From Lindgomyces ingoldianus (taxonomy: Eukaryota; Ascomycota; Dothideomycetes; Pleosporales; Lindgomycetaceae): a stretch of DNA of 64,000 nucleotides. The first letter of the stretch is position 1, and every line of letters begins with the position of its first letter. Below the pieces are notes generated by a model, which saw only the letters and a program-made list of their open reading frames with translations, ran no database searches and was not told where the DNA came from. The stretch lies in the NCBI RefSeq assembly GCF_010093535.1, contig NW_022985193.1, positions 125,591 to 189,590 of the forward strand, read 5' to 3'. Shown here piece by piece: positions 33,090 to 47,300 of the stretch. A program made the position numbers and the translations under genes.

Positions 33090-35130
33090 TCTGCAAACGA
33101 GTGATAGCTACCAGCGCCACATTAGGGGAGACAAACAAGAGCACTCGACACTCCATGTGGAGCGACCGGGCGAAGTACAAATACCAAAGACCTCTCGGGA
33201 GGATTCAAGCATATCGATGGGACAGGGCCATCCGTGCTTTTTGCGCAGGATATTGCAGCCCTACAACACCAGAAATTTGTACTGAGGGGAATTGGGGATG
33301 AGCAGGTAGCGCATTGAAAATTTTAGGGAAACAGGGGTGTGTTTGTCCTGAAACGAGAGGAGATCTCTTTAAAGGATGCGTAAGCGAGTACGTTCCCAGT
33401 ATTCAGACTGATCTTGTATCACTGACTCCCTCGCGAGAAGTTTTCTGCAGGGTACGTCCTGGGGATGGGTGTGTTGGTATCTATCAGTACCGCGCGCCGG
33501 CCCGTGTTCATCGTGAAAGAAAAACGTCAACCCTTTGCATGCGGCGTCTGTAACACTATACCTCGCGACGGCGGAGTAGTCTCAAGAGGCGACGATGTTG
33601 GTCGCAATAGTTGCCCCATTTCCAAAATACAACTTCATGTTTTACTGCAAGAGCGGTTGACATTGTTCACACCTTTGTAGGCCGACAGAAAAGATCCACC
33701 CTCGTAGTGCTCGGGAAAGTTCAGCAATGGGGGCGATATATTTGGCCATAGAACTGGACGCGTGGACATCCCTAGTGTAGACATATTAAAAGGCCAGTCG
33801 TCCTTCGTAATGCGATTGGTCGTCATAAATACAACTCGACATTCCCAGGCTTCCAGAAAGAGGTTTGCGTCGCATCCGGTATAGACCTCCCTAAATTAGG
33901 ACAAGGGGCAAAACATTCCCCTCTAAAAGCGCATGTTCCTGAGATATCCTTGTGGTCCTTCGGTATATCGTGCCACTTGGAAGCTCTGCATAAACCCAAC
34001 AAAAGGAACACCTCGCTTGTCTGTAACCGATAACGTGGCTGGCTGCTAACGAGCTTCCGAGGTGGGCAATAGTTCATGCAGGTAGGAGGGCGTAAACGAC
34101 ATCACAGTGGTCAGAACCAACGGCGACTTTGCTTCGCGGGTTCTCCGCGTCATTTCGCACAAGGCGAAGCCGAATACGAAGCCGCTCTCTATTCTTTTCA
34201 GAATGTAATGGAGTTTCAGGTATTGCACGACCTATATTGGTCCCGCAATGAAGAGAGAGTTGAGTTGCGGAGTGGGCTGGATAGAGAAGTGATGGGTAGT
34301 TGGGTAGATATTTCTAAGTCTAGCAGCGGATGATGCAACTGCCTCTCGAGGATCAAATCAAGCCTACCAAACAGCGGTGGGAATTTCGAAGATTTTTGTA
34401 CCTGACCACGGCTGAGTCCTCTATGCAATGTGATATTGACATCAGGGATAGGTTCAACCGAGGTATAGGGATGTCCTTCGGCGGGCTAAATGCGTTTGTG
34501 TGTAACTTGAAATCGATCAAGCTCTCAAAAAGTCTTCCTCATTCAGGGCGGGTTACTGGTTGTTTTGGTGTTGAGTAGGCTGCTGAAACGCCTTCGAGGT
34601 TTGAAAGCTGTCTCAGGACAAACCAAGGTTCCCTCGGCTATGCTATACCACACGTGACTCATCCCCTTCCCAAATGCTCTTTGGAATATCGAGGTTCTCG
34701 TAAAAAATTTCAGCCTTGACTGTATGGTTTAAGGATCATTGTGCATTAAAGAAGAGGACAGGAAGTTTGCAGAGTCAGGCGTTCCACTGAGCCCCACAGC
34801 TCGGCTAGGGCTGAACACTAACCTAAAATAGTTTAGACTATGATAGGATTGAGGACAAGCTTATACCAACCTCGACCTCCAACGTCAGATATCCAGCACA
34901 CACGGCCTGAAACTCCCCACATCAGCTTGAACATTGTTGGATATCCATCTAGCTATTCATCAGCCCAGGTGTACCCTTACTATACTTTTTCAGAGCCGGG
35001 GTCACCGGATCATTTGATTTGGTGTTCGCTGCTTTCGATAGTGTTGGCAACCTTTACAATCTCAGACAAGTCTTGGATCTCGGTTTCCGGATATATTTCT
35101 ATGTCATTTTACTAGACTTTATATTTATCA
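33090..35130. other. 2 kb gene-poor interval
   Basis: Many short overlapping frames occur on both strands but none has a domain, a consistent splice pattern or a plausible start. An ATG-started 91-codon frame at 34840-35115 lies just upstream of the first BTB gene and looks like leader sequence. I see no RNA gene. Confidence 0.55.
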
Positions 35131-36043
35131 ATGGTTGATTCTAGCTTCCTTGGGTCGCGGGGACCTCCACTTAAGCGCAAAAGGTTGATATTTGGAGAAG
35201 AGTCACAAGCGTCGACAGTCAAGGACACTCGGATTACCCAAACCCAAGCTCTCAAGTAAGACTCCCTCACATTCAAAAGTCCTTGCGTTCAAACTCGTAC
35301 TTCCAAATATCCTTCCCCTTATAATAAGCCGGTTGGCTGGCCTCCGTGGCTTTTGCCTACCCTTCCTATCTCTGGGTTATCATTTTCCACGGCTTTCATC
35401 ACAATCTAACGGACAAAGGCTAGATGGCAAAACCATAGAAGTTATAGTTGGGCCAGAGCAGGAAAGGGCTTCTTATCAGGTCCATGAAGCGGTCATTTGC
35501 GCGTCTGCCGAATTCTTCCGCAATGCAATGAAACCCGAGTGGGCCTCGGCTCGGCCTGACCCTCGGGTTGTAGAGCTTCCAGACGACGTCCCAGCGGCCT
35601 TCTCTTTGTACATGCACTGGATCTATTCGAAACGACTCCCCGTGCTGCCTGACCCAAAGGAATTAGTCACAGGTGAGGGGGGCTACCACACCTTGGCATA
35701 CGCTTATGTCCTTGGCGAGCGGCTTATGGATTTTGAGTTCAAGAATGCTGTACAGGACGCATACGTATTATACGCACGAGGTTCGCCTCCCACAAAACGG
35801 TATTATCCTACCAATGAGGAGATTCGCATCATCTATGATGGGACACGCGAGAACTCTCCAATGCGGAAATTTCTGGCTGATATTTGGACATGGAGAGGCA
35901 AATACGAGTGGATTGAGAAAGACCGTGACCTTCCTCAAGATTTCCTGGCCGACGTCACCACTGCGTTGTTGAAGACCCGACCTCCCATCGAGGATTTGTC
36001 GCGGCCATGGAAAAATTCGCACGAGCAGTATCACGATCACTAA
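35131..36043 (+). CDS. BTB/POZ-domain protein, copy A
   Basis: Two exons, 35131-35255 and 35419-36043, give 249 aa. The first exon codes a basic leader (PPLKRKRLIFGEESQ). The 163-nt intron has a GTAAGA donor and a CTAAC branch site 17 nt before its end, and splicing joins ALK to LDGKTIEVIVG. The BTB core follows: VHEAVICASAEFFRNAMK, the W-containing block YMHWIYSKRLP, and LAYAYVLGERLMDFEFKNA. Fungal BTB proteins of this kind usually lack further domains and may act as cullin-3 adaptors or in protein assembly. Function unknown. It is the first of four family members within 5 kb. Without splicing, an ATG-less frame covers the intron and would hide the true N-terminus. Confidence 0.82.
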
Positions 36044-36619
36044 ATAATTCATAATCCCGAACTCCTTTATTGCCGAATATCGACAGACTTTAAATACGCG
36101 CGAGGTTTGCAAGTATGCGCTTGTTCTAGCCCTTGTAGGTGAACTTGGATAGGTAAAAACTTTCTGTCCTGTGGGCGGCTTCGACATAAAAGTAGAGAAC
36201 CAGGCGAGATGATCAAAACACCCTTCGTTAGAGTCTTAAATATGAGACGATAAAATGTGACAAAGATTTAGTTTTCCCTTCTTGCTATCTGTAGTTTCCT
36301 TCTCTGTCTGTTGGTTCCAATGTGTTGTTCGATCATTATGGATCCAAGAACAGACCTTTAGGCAGTATTCTAGGGTAGCGAATCCAGCGCACTTTCTTGA
36401 CATTTCTTTGTACTTTGGCCTGGGATTGATTCGTCATATTTGTGAAATGGTATGATTATCGCGGGGCGAATAGCAAGCGGTGCGAGACTATCAAGAGTGA
36501 GAGTTAGGGAAAGTAGTGAATGGGGTCCTGTAAATTAGCCTGCCTTCTTTCCATTGGAGCCAACCTCAGCCCTATCAAACCACTGCGCTTCATCACAAAG
36601 CCACCCATGTTCTGCGAAT
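36044..36619. other. Intergenic within the BTB cluster
   Basis: This 0.58 kb contains the 3' flank of copy A and the upstream flank of the first broken copy. No frame of interest. Confidence 0.6.
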
Positions 36620-37342
36620 ATGGTTAATGAAGTCTTGTCAGGTAGTGGACACGTTCTCGAAACGGCCGTAGTCAAGTACGTAGTTTTCTAGCATATTGCA
36701 GCTGAATTACTGACATGTCGTAGTCTTCGAGACCATATAACCTTCACCGTTGGCGACAAACGGACCAGCTTGCTTGTTCACGAGTCCCTTGTCTGCGGAA
36801 ACTTCGGCTTCTTTAAAGCTGTGATGAAATAAGACTGGACCTCATCTAACTAGATGACCCGTGGGTCATCGACCTCCTTGAGGAGTATCCAGCTACTTTC
36901 GAGAAATATCTGCACTGACTGTACTTCAAGAAACTTCCACCAGTTCTCGCCAATTCAGAGGACACCAGAATATGTATTTCTTGCAAAATGCCACGTTATT
37001 GGAGAGAATCTCCTGGATGCGTAGTTCAAATGCGCCACCCTTGGCGTAGCCATCGGCGAACACAATAGGCAGCCCTTCAAATATAACGTAGTGCCCAGTT
37101 AGAGAGAGATCGACATAACGTATGGAGGGACGACTCAAAGCTCGGCCGCAAGACGGCTCATGGTGGACTTTTGGACTTGGAGCGCGGTTGGTGACAGGGG
37201 TTGAATCAAACACTTTTATCTGTTTCCTTAGGAATTCGTCGTCACTGTCACAAAAGCACTCATAGAATTTCGGCTACTGCCAACAGAGGAAGAGCCTTGG
37301 GAGCCACCTAAACGAAGCTACCTCGATGATGTCACACAATGA
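36620..37342 (+). pseudogene. Broken BTB-domain copy 1
   Basis: Pieces in forward frames align with the intact BTB genes in order: HESLVCGNFGFFKAVMK, then a stop before DW, then after a frame change DDPWVIDLLEEYPATFEKY, a stop in place of the conserved Trp, LYFKKLPPVLANSE, a GENLLDA segment with another stop, and a C-terminal EFVVTVTKALIE piece. At least three in-frame stops and two frame changes are needed, so it is not translated as a BTB protein. An intron with GTACGT donor and CGTAG acceptor (36677-36722) still lies where a leader intron would be expected. Confidence 0.75.
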
Positions 37343-37974
37343 GTACCCGTTTCGGCTCTTTGGATTAGCTGAGCGGTCTATTCTCCCCAGGGATGGCAAA
37401 GCTGTTGTTTTGGGAACCGACATCTGTGAAATTTTACTCCATACTACAAAGCTACGGTACAGTTAACGTCATATAAATGGAGACAAATTCGTTCTCTGGG
37501 CGGCTTTGCTAAAGATAGGGAATTCAACACGTAGCGAAATCTCAGTCAAATGATTCTAAACCTTTCATAAGGAGTGAAGTGTACTGGGGTGATAGAGTTA
37601 AAATATTACTTATCTTTCAAGAAATGCGGACGTGTTCGCATATGTGTGTCGCCCAGTGTTTCTTAGTCGATGGTAACTTGTAATATATTACAACCACATC
37701 ATATTAGAGTACAAAGTAAGTGGGTCCCCTTTGCTGATATTCCTATGACTTCGCCCTGGAGTAGAGTTTGCTAGAATTGCCCAAGTGTGAAAGAAAAAGG
37801 GAAGACGTGAAAGGATACGCTAAGCCCGCTTACCCTGCCTTCACTAAGGTTTCATTGACCTTATGGATCTGGAGGGATCGTGGATATGACTGCTATTTAA
37901 GTTTAATCTGAGTGCCTTGTGTCCAGTCTTCTACATCCACTGATCAATCCGCTTGGCCGGGGACCAACTACGCC
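37343..37974. other. Intergenic between the broken BTB copies
   Basis: This 0.63 kb has no supported gene. A short former promoter region of the second broken copy may be included. Confidence 0.5.
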
Positions 37975-38746
37975 ATGTCTTCCTCATCAATGGCGTTTCT
38001 CAGTAAGCAAGAAGCTGCCTTGAGGTAAGTTTGCATGCATTTACCTCACTCACCTTGCCTTAATGTTAACGAGTCTCAGCATCCGCAGATCGATCATCAA
38101 AGTCGCCATGAGTAATCCGAACCAGACATATTTCGTCCATCAATCAGCCATGTGTGCCATCTCATCGCTCTTCCAGAATGCAATGAATCTAGAATTGCTC
38201 CAGTTTCAGGACGACCCTCGTTTAGTTTAACTTGAGGAAGTCGGTGCTGGGGATTTTGAAGTCTACGGCAGATGGCTTTCACCGGAACTCTCCCTCCGCA
38301 CTGGACTAGTGATAGCAGCTCAGTCTCCGAAGTGTTTAGTAAACTAGCCCAAGCATATCTCCTAGGAGAGATCATCATAGATGTAATGTTCAAGAATGAC
38401 ATACTAGATGTCTTCTACGTCATTGCTGTTTCTAGCGCAAAGTATCATCAGTACAAAGTCGTAGAGGTCATTTGCAGCGGTCGCCTGAATCATCGCCCGC
38501 ATGTCGTCTCATGTTAAATTCTATGCATTTGGAGCATATAATGACCCTACTTGGTCAAAAGTTATTGCTGGATGCTCAAAACAACTTCTCGTCAACCTTG
38601 CGAAGGCCATGGCTAAATTACGACCGGTACTAGGGACGTACAAGCAGTCATGGATTCCATCGGCTCGACTGTATCATGAGGAGGAATCCGGCGGACGGAC
38701 CCCCGGACCCACGATTCGAGCATGGTTAAGTAAATGTACCGCATAG
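37975..38746 (+). pseudogene. Broken BTB-domain copy 2
   Basis: It starts with ATG (MSSSSMAFLSKQEA) and has a possible leader intron (GTAAGT at about 38025). A BTB-like piece follows (NQTYFVHQSAMCAISSLFQNAM), then a TAA where a coding residue is expected, a segment EEVGAGDFEVYGRW, a frame change, LAQAYLLGEIIIDVMFKNDI, and in a third frame a C-terminal FYAFGAYNDPTWSK to KAMAKLRPV region ending at 38746. The order and spacing match copy B at 39241. Nonsense and frameshift changes make it a pseudogene. A truncated product cannot be excluded. Confidence 0.72.
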
Positions 38747-39240
38747 AATTCTGTTGGTAACCTAACGGGAAGGAAACGATTAGAAGGAACCTATGAGACA
38801 GGATGTTGAACTACTACCTTGGATAGAATATATTCAACGGTTTCTGCAGCCCTACCATGGGTGGTACTCGAGGAATCTAAAACATGCACTCCTTTCAACA
38901 ACCGCAATACTGGCCTGCAAATATCGACTGCCGTCTGACCTTGCTATTGTTGTGGACAGCATTCGGGGCTTTTACCACTAAGCAAGGTGCGCCGTATGCG
39001 TTTGACAGGTCCATGCTCTAAAACATCTTATTGGCTTGTCGATTTCAGAAATTTGTTCAAGTTGACAAATATTGAGTGATATGGAGTGATATGTGGGTTT
39101 GAGGTCGGGTCGGATTGTGACACGCGGGGCTTGGCAACCTCGTGATGCATCTCAGGATTCCATCGTTCCTGCAAGGCTAGAGGGAAATGCATTTCCCTAC
39201 ATTCACTGACCCCAATCCCGCATACAATTAATAGCCGGCC
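38747..39240. other. Intergenic before BTB copy B
   Basis: This 0.49 kb has no supported gene. It contains two near-identical steps, GAGTGATATG, at about 39072 and 39082. Confidence 0.55.
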
Positions 39241-39985
39241 ATGCCGGACAAACCACCTGAGTCTCCCACAGACCCGCCCGGGCCTAAGGATGCGCGAATC
39301 CCAGAAGCAGAAGCCTTGGAGTACGACATCACCAGCTGTCTTGCATCCAACGTACTAACAAACCAATCCAAGCATCTGGGGACCTATCGTAAAAGTCATT
39401 GTGGGCGACTCCGACCAAATTTTCTACTTTCACCAGGGTCTGCTATCCTCCAGCTCTTCTTTCTTCCGCGCCGCTATGAAACCCGAATGGGATGAGCGCC
39501 GCGCAGAAACTAACACGATCGACCTACGAGACACGGACCCGGCCATCTTCAGGCTCTATGCGCACTGGGCGTATTTTGGAACAATCCCCATGCCGACAGA
39601 GGCTAATGCGAGTGATACCTTTGTTCAGCTAGCCCATGCTTACGTACTCGGCGAGAAACTTATGAGTACGAAGTTTAAGAACACAATTTTGGATACGTTT
39701 ATCACGTCGTCGATGAAATTCGGCTTCTATCCGATTGGGGAACCAGTAGCGGTCATGTATGAAGGTACTGCAGAGAATTCAGCTGGGAGACGCTTGCTGG
39801 TAGAGTTTTGTGCGTATGTTGCGCACGGGAAAGAGGATTCGTGGATGCTGGAGTTTGAGAATTGTCCGAAGGAATTTTTAGTCGATGTTATGAAGGTCAT
39901 GGTTAAAGTGAGGCCAGCGCCGACTGAAAATCCATGGCCGTGGCTTGAGGAAAGTACGCAATATCATGAGAAAGATTCTGTCTAA
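39241..39985 (+). CDS. BTB/POZ-domain protein, copy B
   Basis: Two exons, 39241-39320 and 39373-39985, give 230 aa. The 52-nt intron has a GTACGA donor, a GTACTAAC branch site and an AAG acceptor, and joins EAL to DIWGPIVKVIVGDSDQ. The BTB core reads HQGLLSSSSSFFRAAMKPEW, LYAHWAYFGTIPMP and LAHAYVLGEKLMSTKFKN. It shares with copy A the AMKPEW and AYVLGE blocks, the E-N-S-(P/A)-(M/G)-R segment and the ALVKVRP-like end. No second domain is seen. Function unknown. It closes the cluster of two intact and two broken copies. Confidence 0.82.
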
Positions 39986-40470
39986 GGGATGGGTTTGCAC
40001 GTACTATCTCTGGAGGGCGGGGTGCGGGGGATTCTAGCAAGGGTGAGTGGTGAGTTAGACCTATTGTCAGGGCGGAGTACATGATTTACATTAGATTTCT
40101 GTCATACCTTGCAGGGTCTCACCCCAATATACGTCTTAATATAGACAACTTCATGAGTTAATATTCCCTCATCGATTCCAGCAATTCAGAAGGCCTTCAG
40201 ACGGGAATTTGGGATTCATGACGGCAAAGATTTTGTTTTTAAGGAATTTCATTCAACAAGAGCTTCACGGAGTGAGTAAATCACCACATATAATTCCATA
40301 AGCAAAACGGAGACTCTTCCCGGCCAGTCGAAGAGGTTTTCTATGACCCAAGCTCCAGATAAATGACGTATACACTTTTTTCCATGAACGCCAACATAGG
40401 ACGCTGTCTCGGCCTTGATAGCCAGGTGGTCGTTAGAGCGTGTGCAACAAGTAGTGTATCTTGTGATCCC
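39986..40470. other. Intergenic, convergent 3' ends
   Basis: This 0.48 kb lies between BTB copy B (forward) and the prefoldin gene (reverse). No supported gene. Confidence 0.6.
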
Positions 40471-41058
40471 TCATGCCTTCCCTGCCGTTGGCGTCTGCTG
40501 CGCGGAAGACTGTATTTGAATGATCTGAGGTTGGCATTAGCCAAAGCTTCGCCTATCTCCACGGGCGAAAGAACCTACCTCCATCTTCGCTTTCTCGCTC
40601 TTTTCCTGAATACCTTTGATTTGCGTTTCGAATCGCAAGCTAGATACCTAATCAGTCCAATCCTGCCATTCTCTACGAAACAACTGTTGTACTGACATCT
40701 CCTTTTCAATGAATTCCAACCGCCCATTTACAGCCATGACAGCCTCGGTCTTGTCCTGCTTCAATAGTACAGGACCGATCTGCTTGTAGATGTTTGCGTC
40801 ATCGTCGAGGAGGGCGAATTCCTGAATATCTCCTTTCAACTTCCCACTCCCAAGAGGTTCGTGGATTGCGCGTATACCTTCTGGACTGTGCTATTCTCCT
40901 GTTGCTGCGACTCGAGCTTCTCTCTCGCCTCGACGGCCGTGGCAAGCTCTTATCGAATTAGCCAAATTTCTCTTGCCTTATCTCAAATCTGACATACCTC
41001 CTTGCAGCTTTTGGTAGTCGTCGGAAAGATCCTGCAGCGTCTTCTGCAGATCCCCCAT
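40471..41058 (-). CDS. YKE2: Prefoldin subunit 6
   Basis: Five short exons, 41058-40998, 40948-40878, 40821-40697, 40639-40579 and 40524-40471, sum to 372 nt (123 aa). The product is a beta-type prefoldin: an N-terminal coiled coil (MGDLQKTLQDLSDDYQKLQ), the hairpin region LLDDDANIYKQIGPVLLKQD, then RLEFIEKEI and a second coiled coil ending in QTPTAGKA. Prefoldin 6 is one of four beta subunits of the GimC/prefoldin hexamer, which passes unfolded actin and tubulin to CCT. Only about a third of the gene is visible as one open frame, so it is easily missed. It is divergent from the Vps4 gene, 418 bp apart. Confidence 0.9.
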
Positions 41059-41476
41059 CTCTTGTGATGCTAGCTTCGAAAATTAGAATTATCAAACGTT
41101 TCGAAACGCTCAGGTCGAAGGCGGGATGCCTACTTCCTTGTTGCGGTCTAGCGCGGGGAAAGGCTTGGTCCAAGCGGTGATGTCGGCATGGCACCCATGG
41201 CTCTTAGCAACCACGAAACACTTACAACAACGCCTTCACTGGACTCGCGACCTCTTCATATTGTTGTCCGGCGCCATCTACCGTCCAAGCCCCCATAAAC
41301 ACAAACACCATTCGCCATTCGTGATCAACGTCCAACCTAGACGTGCCCCGCGCTAGTTTCCCCATAACACTACCGCCTGTACACTATTCCACCATTGGCC
41401 TCTCTTCAACAGTACTCCTACGCCTCCCTAGACACGCCCTCTGGAATATCTGTTAGTTCTTGGGAAGGCATAAGAG
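41059..41476. promoter_or_regulatory. Divergent promoter region of prefoldin 6 and Vps4
   Basis: This 418 bp separates the two ATGs and must hold both promoters. No TATA box or known operator is evident. Short frames inside overlap the transcription starts. Confidence 0.45.
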
Positions 41477-43116
<1,640 letters not shown>

Positions 43117-44321
43117 CGTGTGTATATTGCGCTGCATCATTGGAGTAAATATAGGAAACTGAAGGTTAGAGAGACGGAGAGGGGTGGATAGGGGAATGTG
43201 ATTTTCGATTTATCTTGTCTGTCCGGCATCATAGCGGTCCCTGTGTTGTTTTGAGCGGGAAACGGCGTCTTGGCGAGATATCGATCAATCGAGTGGGAGG
43301 CAGATTGGGGCATTGGAATTTACCGGGCCCGGTAAAACAAATGCAGATACTACTTCCTTATGTCTCGGGCGACCTGCCGATGACAAACCACCAAACAAAC
43401 ATTCCTAGATAGGCAAGAGATAACTACTTCCACCGATCACCGATAGTTTCTCATCTGAATACATTAAGGATCGAAAAATCTAATCACCAATACTTCACTC
43501 TATGCTTAATTACTCATCTGCTCGGTAGTGAGTGATAGACTGGGTGCCCTACATTTCACTGCCTGGACAATGTCTTCATGCCGTTGGATTATGTGACCAA
43601 TCAATAAATTAAACATATCACCTCTCAATGCTAAAACTACGATTGTCGGTATAGTTATCTAGATCGCTTGTCACATGAACGGAAGGCTTTGCACGGCCTG
43701 CTCACTCGGCCAGCCGGCTATTCTCAGAAATAACACGAGTGTCACGAATAGAGATGTAGAGAGGTATTTTGAACTTCGCATTAAACACCATTAGATATGG
43801 ATGGTCTAAAAGGGCAGGAGTGGTCTCTCAGGGTAGGTAGGTAGGTACTGTACTACACGAAGTTGGGGAAAGGGGCTCGGGTCGATGTGATGTGTAAATA
43901 ATAAAAGAGACAGAGAAAGAGGGGGGGGGGGAACCTGGACCAGTACTTGCACCCCCATCCAGCGGACGGAACAGAAAAGAATCTACCCTCCAATCTGATC
44001 AGACCCATTCATCCCATCCCATCCCATACCATGAAAACCCCGTAGTTCACCCATCCCGTCCCATCCCACCCTATTCCATGACACGCAGTCCCATGCATTG
44101 CATCGCTCATCAGATCAGATCAGATCAGATCAGATCAATCATCCAACGCCAGTTGTAAATTATACCGAGGTATCACCCACCATAACGACGCACCCGCCAA
44201 CGCGCACTCTTTTTCAACGCGTCTGCTTCTCGCTACAGCACCCTTGCAAGGCCCTCTGCTGCTTGGGCGTCAGACTCATGATGCCGCATCCATTGCGCAT
44301 TATTAATCATACCGTTGAGGT
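43117..44321. other. Convergent 3' region with simple repeats
   Basis: This 1.2 kb lies between the stops of VPS4 and KAP121. It has no supported gene. It contains GTAGGTAGGTAGGTA steps near 43835, a run of Gs near 43921-43931, and CATCCC-type repeats near 44008-44075. Most of it probably serves as 3' UTR and terminator sequence. Confidence 0.6.
44111..44136. repeat. (CAGAT)5 microsatellite
   Basis: Five perfect copies of the pentamer CAGAT plus a sixth C stand in tandem in the gene-free interval. It is a likely length-variable marker. Confidence 0.9.
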
Positions 44322-47300
44322 CTAGCTGAAGTATGCTTGCACGGTCCTCTGCTGCTCGGGCGTCAGACCCGCCGCCACCTGCGCCAAATTGAGATTCGAA
44401 GTCTGCACCAACTGCTTCGTGGAATTGACGACGCGTTGCGCGGTTTGTCCTTGCAGGGTCTCGGCTTCGAGGGCTTGGGCGACGAAGTGGAAGCATTTGA
44501 GGGGTTGACCTAGGACCGCGGCGTTTTGCCTATTCAAACGGATGCAGTTAGCAAAACAGATTATCTCTGGTGGGGTAATGAAGGGGAGGGGGCGGGACGG
44601 GACGGAAATACGTACTGCTCCACAAGTTCTGCTAAGAAGCCATACGCGTATGGTGCAGCCTCCTCGTCATTCGTAATAGGTAGGGTGTCAATCCAGGCGT
44701 GCACGACGTCCTGCCAATTCGATACCTTCTGGCTGTTGAAATGAAGGATCTTGGCGATACTAGCACAGGCGTTTTCTGTGGCAAATACTTCATCGTCCTC
44801 CCGAGCATTCGGGCGCTGCGTGGCCTGGAAGAGCGTTGGCAGACTCGCAGCTGCAAACTCCGCCCATGCCTGACCACCCTTCGCCGCAGCAACACCAACG
44901 CCATAGATGGCTGCTTGGCGGTTTGCAGGAACATCGTCTTGCATGCCGGCGATGAGTGGTTGGATAATGTGCTGACTGTAAGCCCAGCTCTGTGGACCGC
45001 AGAACTCGAGCACGTCGTCGAATATGCAGATAGCCCATTGACGTTGAGTTGGGTCTGGGTTCACGACGGCCATCTTGTAGAACTCCATCAGCTGCTCCCA
45101 GTGTGGTAGGAAGCTGGTACCCATGTTCTTGAAGATCGTGTGGAAGGCCTTGTTCATGTCAGAGAGCAAGTTCTGGTCGTCTTCAATCGCAAAAAGGACG
45201 TCCTCGGAGGCCTCTTCACCATCCTCGTTGTCGGCTTGTTCCTCCAATCGTTCCTTGACACGATCTTGGTAGTCCTTGAGAACACTCTTAGCGGACTCAA
45301 TGAAGGTCGACATGTGGGTGCTAGTGAGGCAATTTCTCCCAATGACCTCCACACACTCGTAGAAGCACTGGTACATTTCCGCAAGAGTGTCGATGGCAGG
45401 TTCGGTGCTAAGGACTTCGAGGACACGTTCAACTGTTCGTTCCCACAGCTGGCCGAGTTGTGTTGACTCGGGTCCGTGAGCTTTCTTGTAGGCATTGAGA
45501 AGTTGAGGCACGCATTTCGCCGAGGCGACTCGGACAGGGTCATGGAAGAAGAAAGCCAGACCAGGGAGAGCAATTTTGTCCATGATGTCGTTGACGTAAG
45601 GCTCGAAAGCTGCCTCTAGTACTTGGGCGTAGATCACGATCAGCTCGATAGCCATGTGCTTATCATCCAATGTGCTAGTCTTGATACCAATGACCTTGCC
45701 TTTGAGAGGTACTAGCTCCCATCCCTCTTCCTCTTGAATGTGTGCTACTTGCTCCTCGTCATCAAGAAGTTGTATATCGGCCTTGGCTCCGGCGAGTTTG
45801 GTCAGCGGTGGAATGACTCCAGCAAGGTAAGGAACGAAGTCCTGTCCAAGCACGCGGCACATACGGCCCCAGCAATGAAGGAGATAGGATCCCTGCGGGT
45901 CGTCCGCATCCTGGATGCTGTTTTGAATATGTCCAAGCAATGACACCAGCGCAATCGCATCCTGGGCCATTCGTTCCTTGCCCACAGCAAGTGCAATCAA
46001 GGTAGCACATTCCATAGCCTTTGCTCGGAGAAGCCTAAATTCCTTAGATTGCTCTTCCCTCAACACGTTGAACAGAAGAGGCATAAGGGTGTCATAGTAC
46101 TTAGAGAAAGCGGCCTCGGCAGAATCTGCGACGGTAGCAATCGTTGAGAGGGCCTGTTCTTGGACGAATCGTTTAGGGCTCTGGAGAAGCATGAGCAGGT
46201 GGCTAAGCAACTGGTCCAGGTATGGTTCGAGAATGTTCTTCTCGGCTTCCTCGCAGAAGTTCACCAGTGCAGCGGCAGCGTGGGCTTGTACACGAGGCTC
46301 CGCTGACTCCAGAACCGGAATGATATTGGGAAGCACAACTTGATGGTACTTCTCTTGCATAGTCCCGGCGAAATCGGTGCTCATCTGGCCAACCGCATTA
46401 CATCCTGCCCATCGCACTCGCGGATGGGGATCTCGTAGAGCGGGAAGGACTAGGTCGAGGACCTTGTCAAGCTCGCCTTCCATTAGTTCGCGGCAACCTT
46501 CTGAAATGGCTGAAATGGCCATGAGAGCGGCGTGTCTGTCTCTCCATGCAGCAGAAGTCATCATTCGTGGAAGCCAGTTGAACGTAGGTGGCAGAATTGC
46601 TTGACCGCCGAGCTTGTTGGCAAGACGGTCCATGCACTGTTCTCCGGCGACATGGTTCAGGTCACTTTCGTCGGCATCGAGCTATGCTTTCTTAACATTC
46701 TGAAGTCTGCATATTCCGGGATACTTACATCTTCAGACTGATTCCATTCCTCTGCATCATCGTCATCGATCCCGACATCGGTCATCAGAGACAAGCATTG
46801 GGTCACCATATCGTTGGTATAGCTCGGATCTTTTCTACACATTTGCGGCGCGCAGTCGGCGAAAGTTGCCATGAGCTCGAGAGCGTTTTGGCGAGGGGTC
46901 TCGCCGAGGTCTTTGTCTTGGATGACTGACACACTAAACACTACGAGACTGTTGAAGAGCGGCTTGAACATCTTTGGCGCAATTTCGGCCAAATCAATCA
47001 GCGAAATAAGGGCTTTGGTGAGTAGATCACCATCTCCGGATTCTTTGATAGGTGGCAGAATGTTCAAGATTTCTGGAATAAGCGAGAAGTACTTCGACTG
47101 TGCCTTTTTGTTGATGGAGCGGAAGAAGGACGCAAAGGCTTCGACAGCCGCGATTCGAACCTAGGAACGTCAGTATTTGATCTAGATCCAAGACGAGAGG
47201 AGACGGGAGGACTTGCCCTGGTCTCACTGTCTGCGAATCCACCTTTGAACGCTGTCATTACAACATCTTCGTGCTGCTTCTCTATTATCCCAGGTGTTGC

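Noticed and set aside
38072..38096. Possible CRISPR-like or phage-like array in the BTB interval
   Set aside because: No regularly spaced direct repeats are present; only short words recur.
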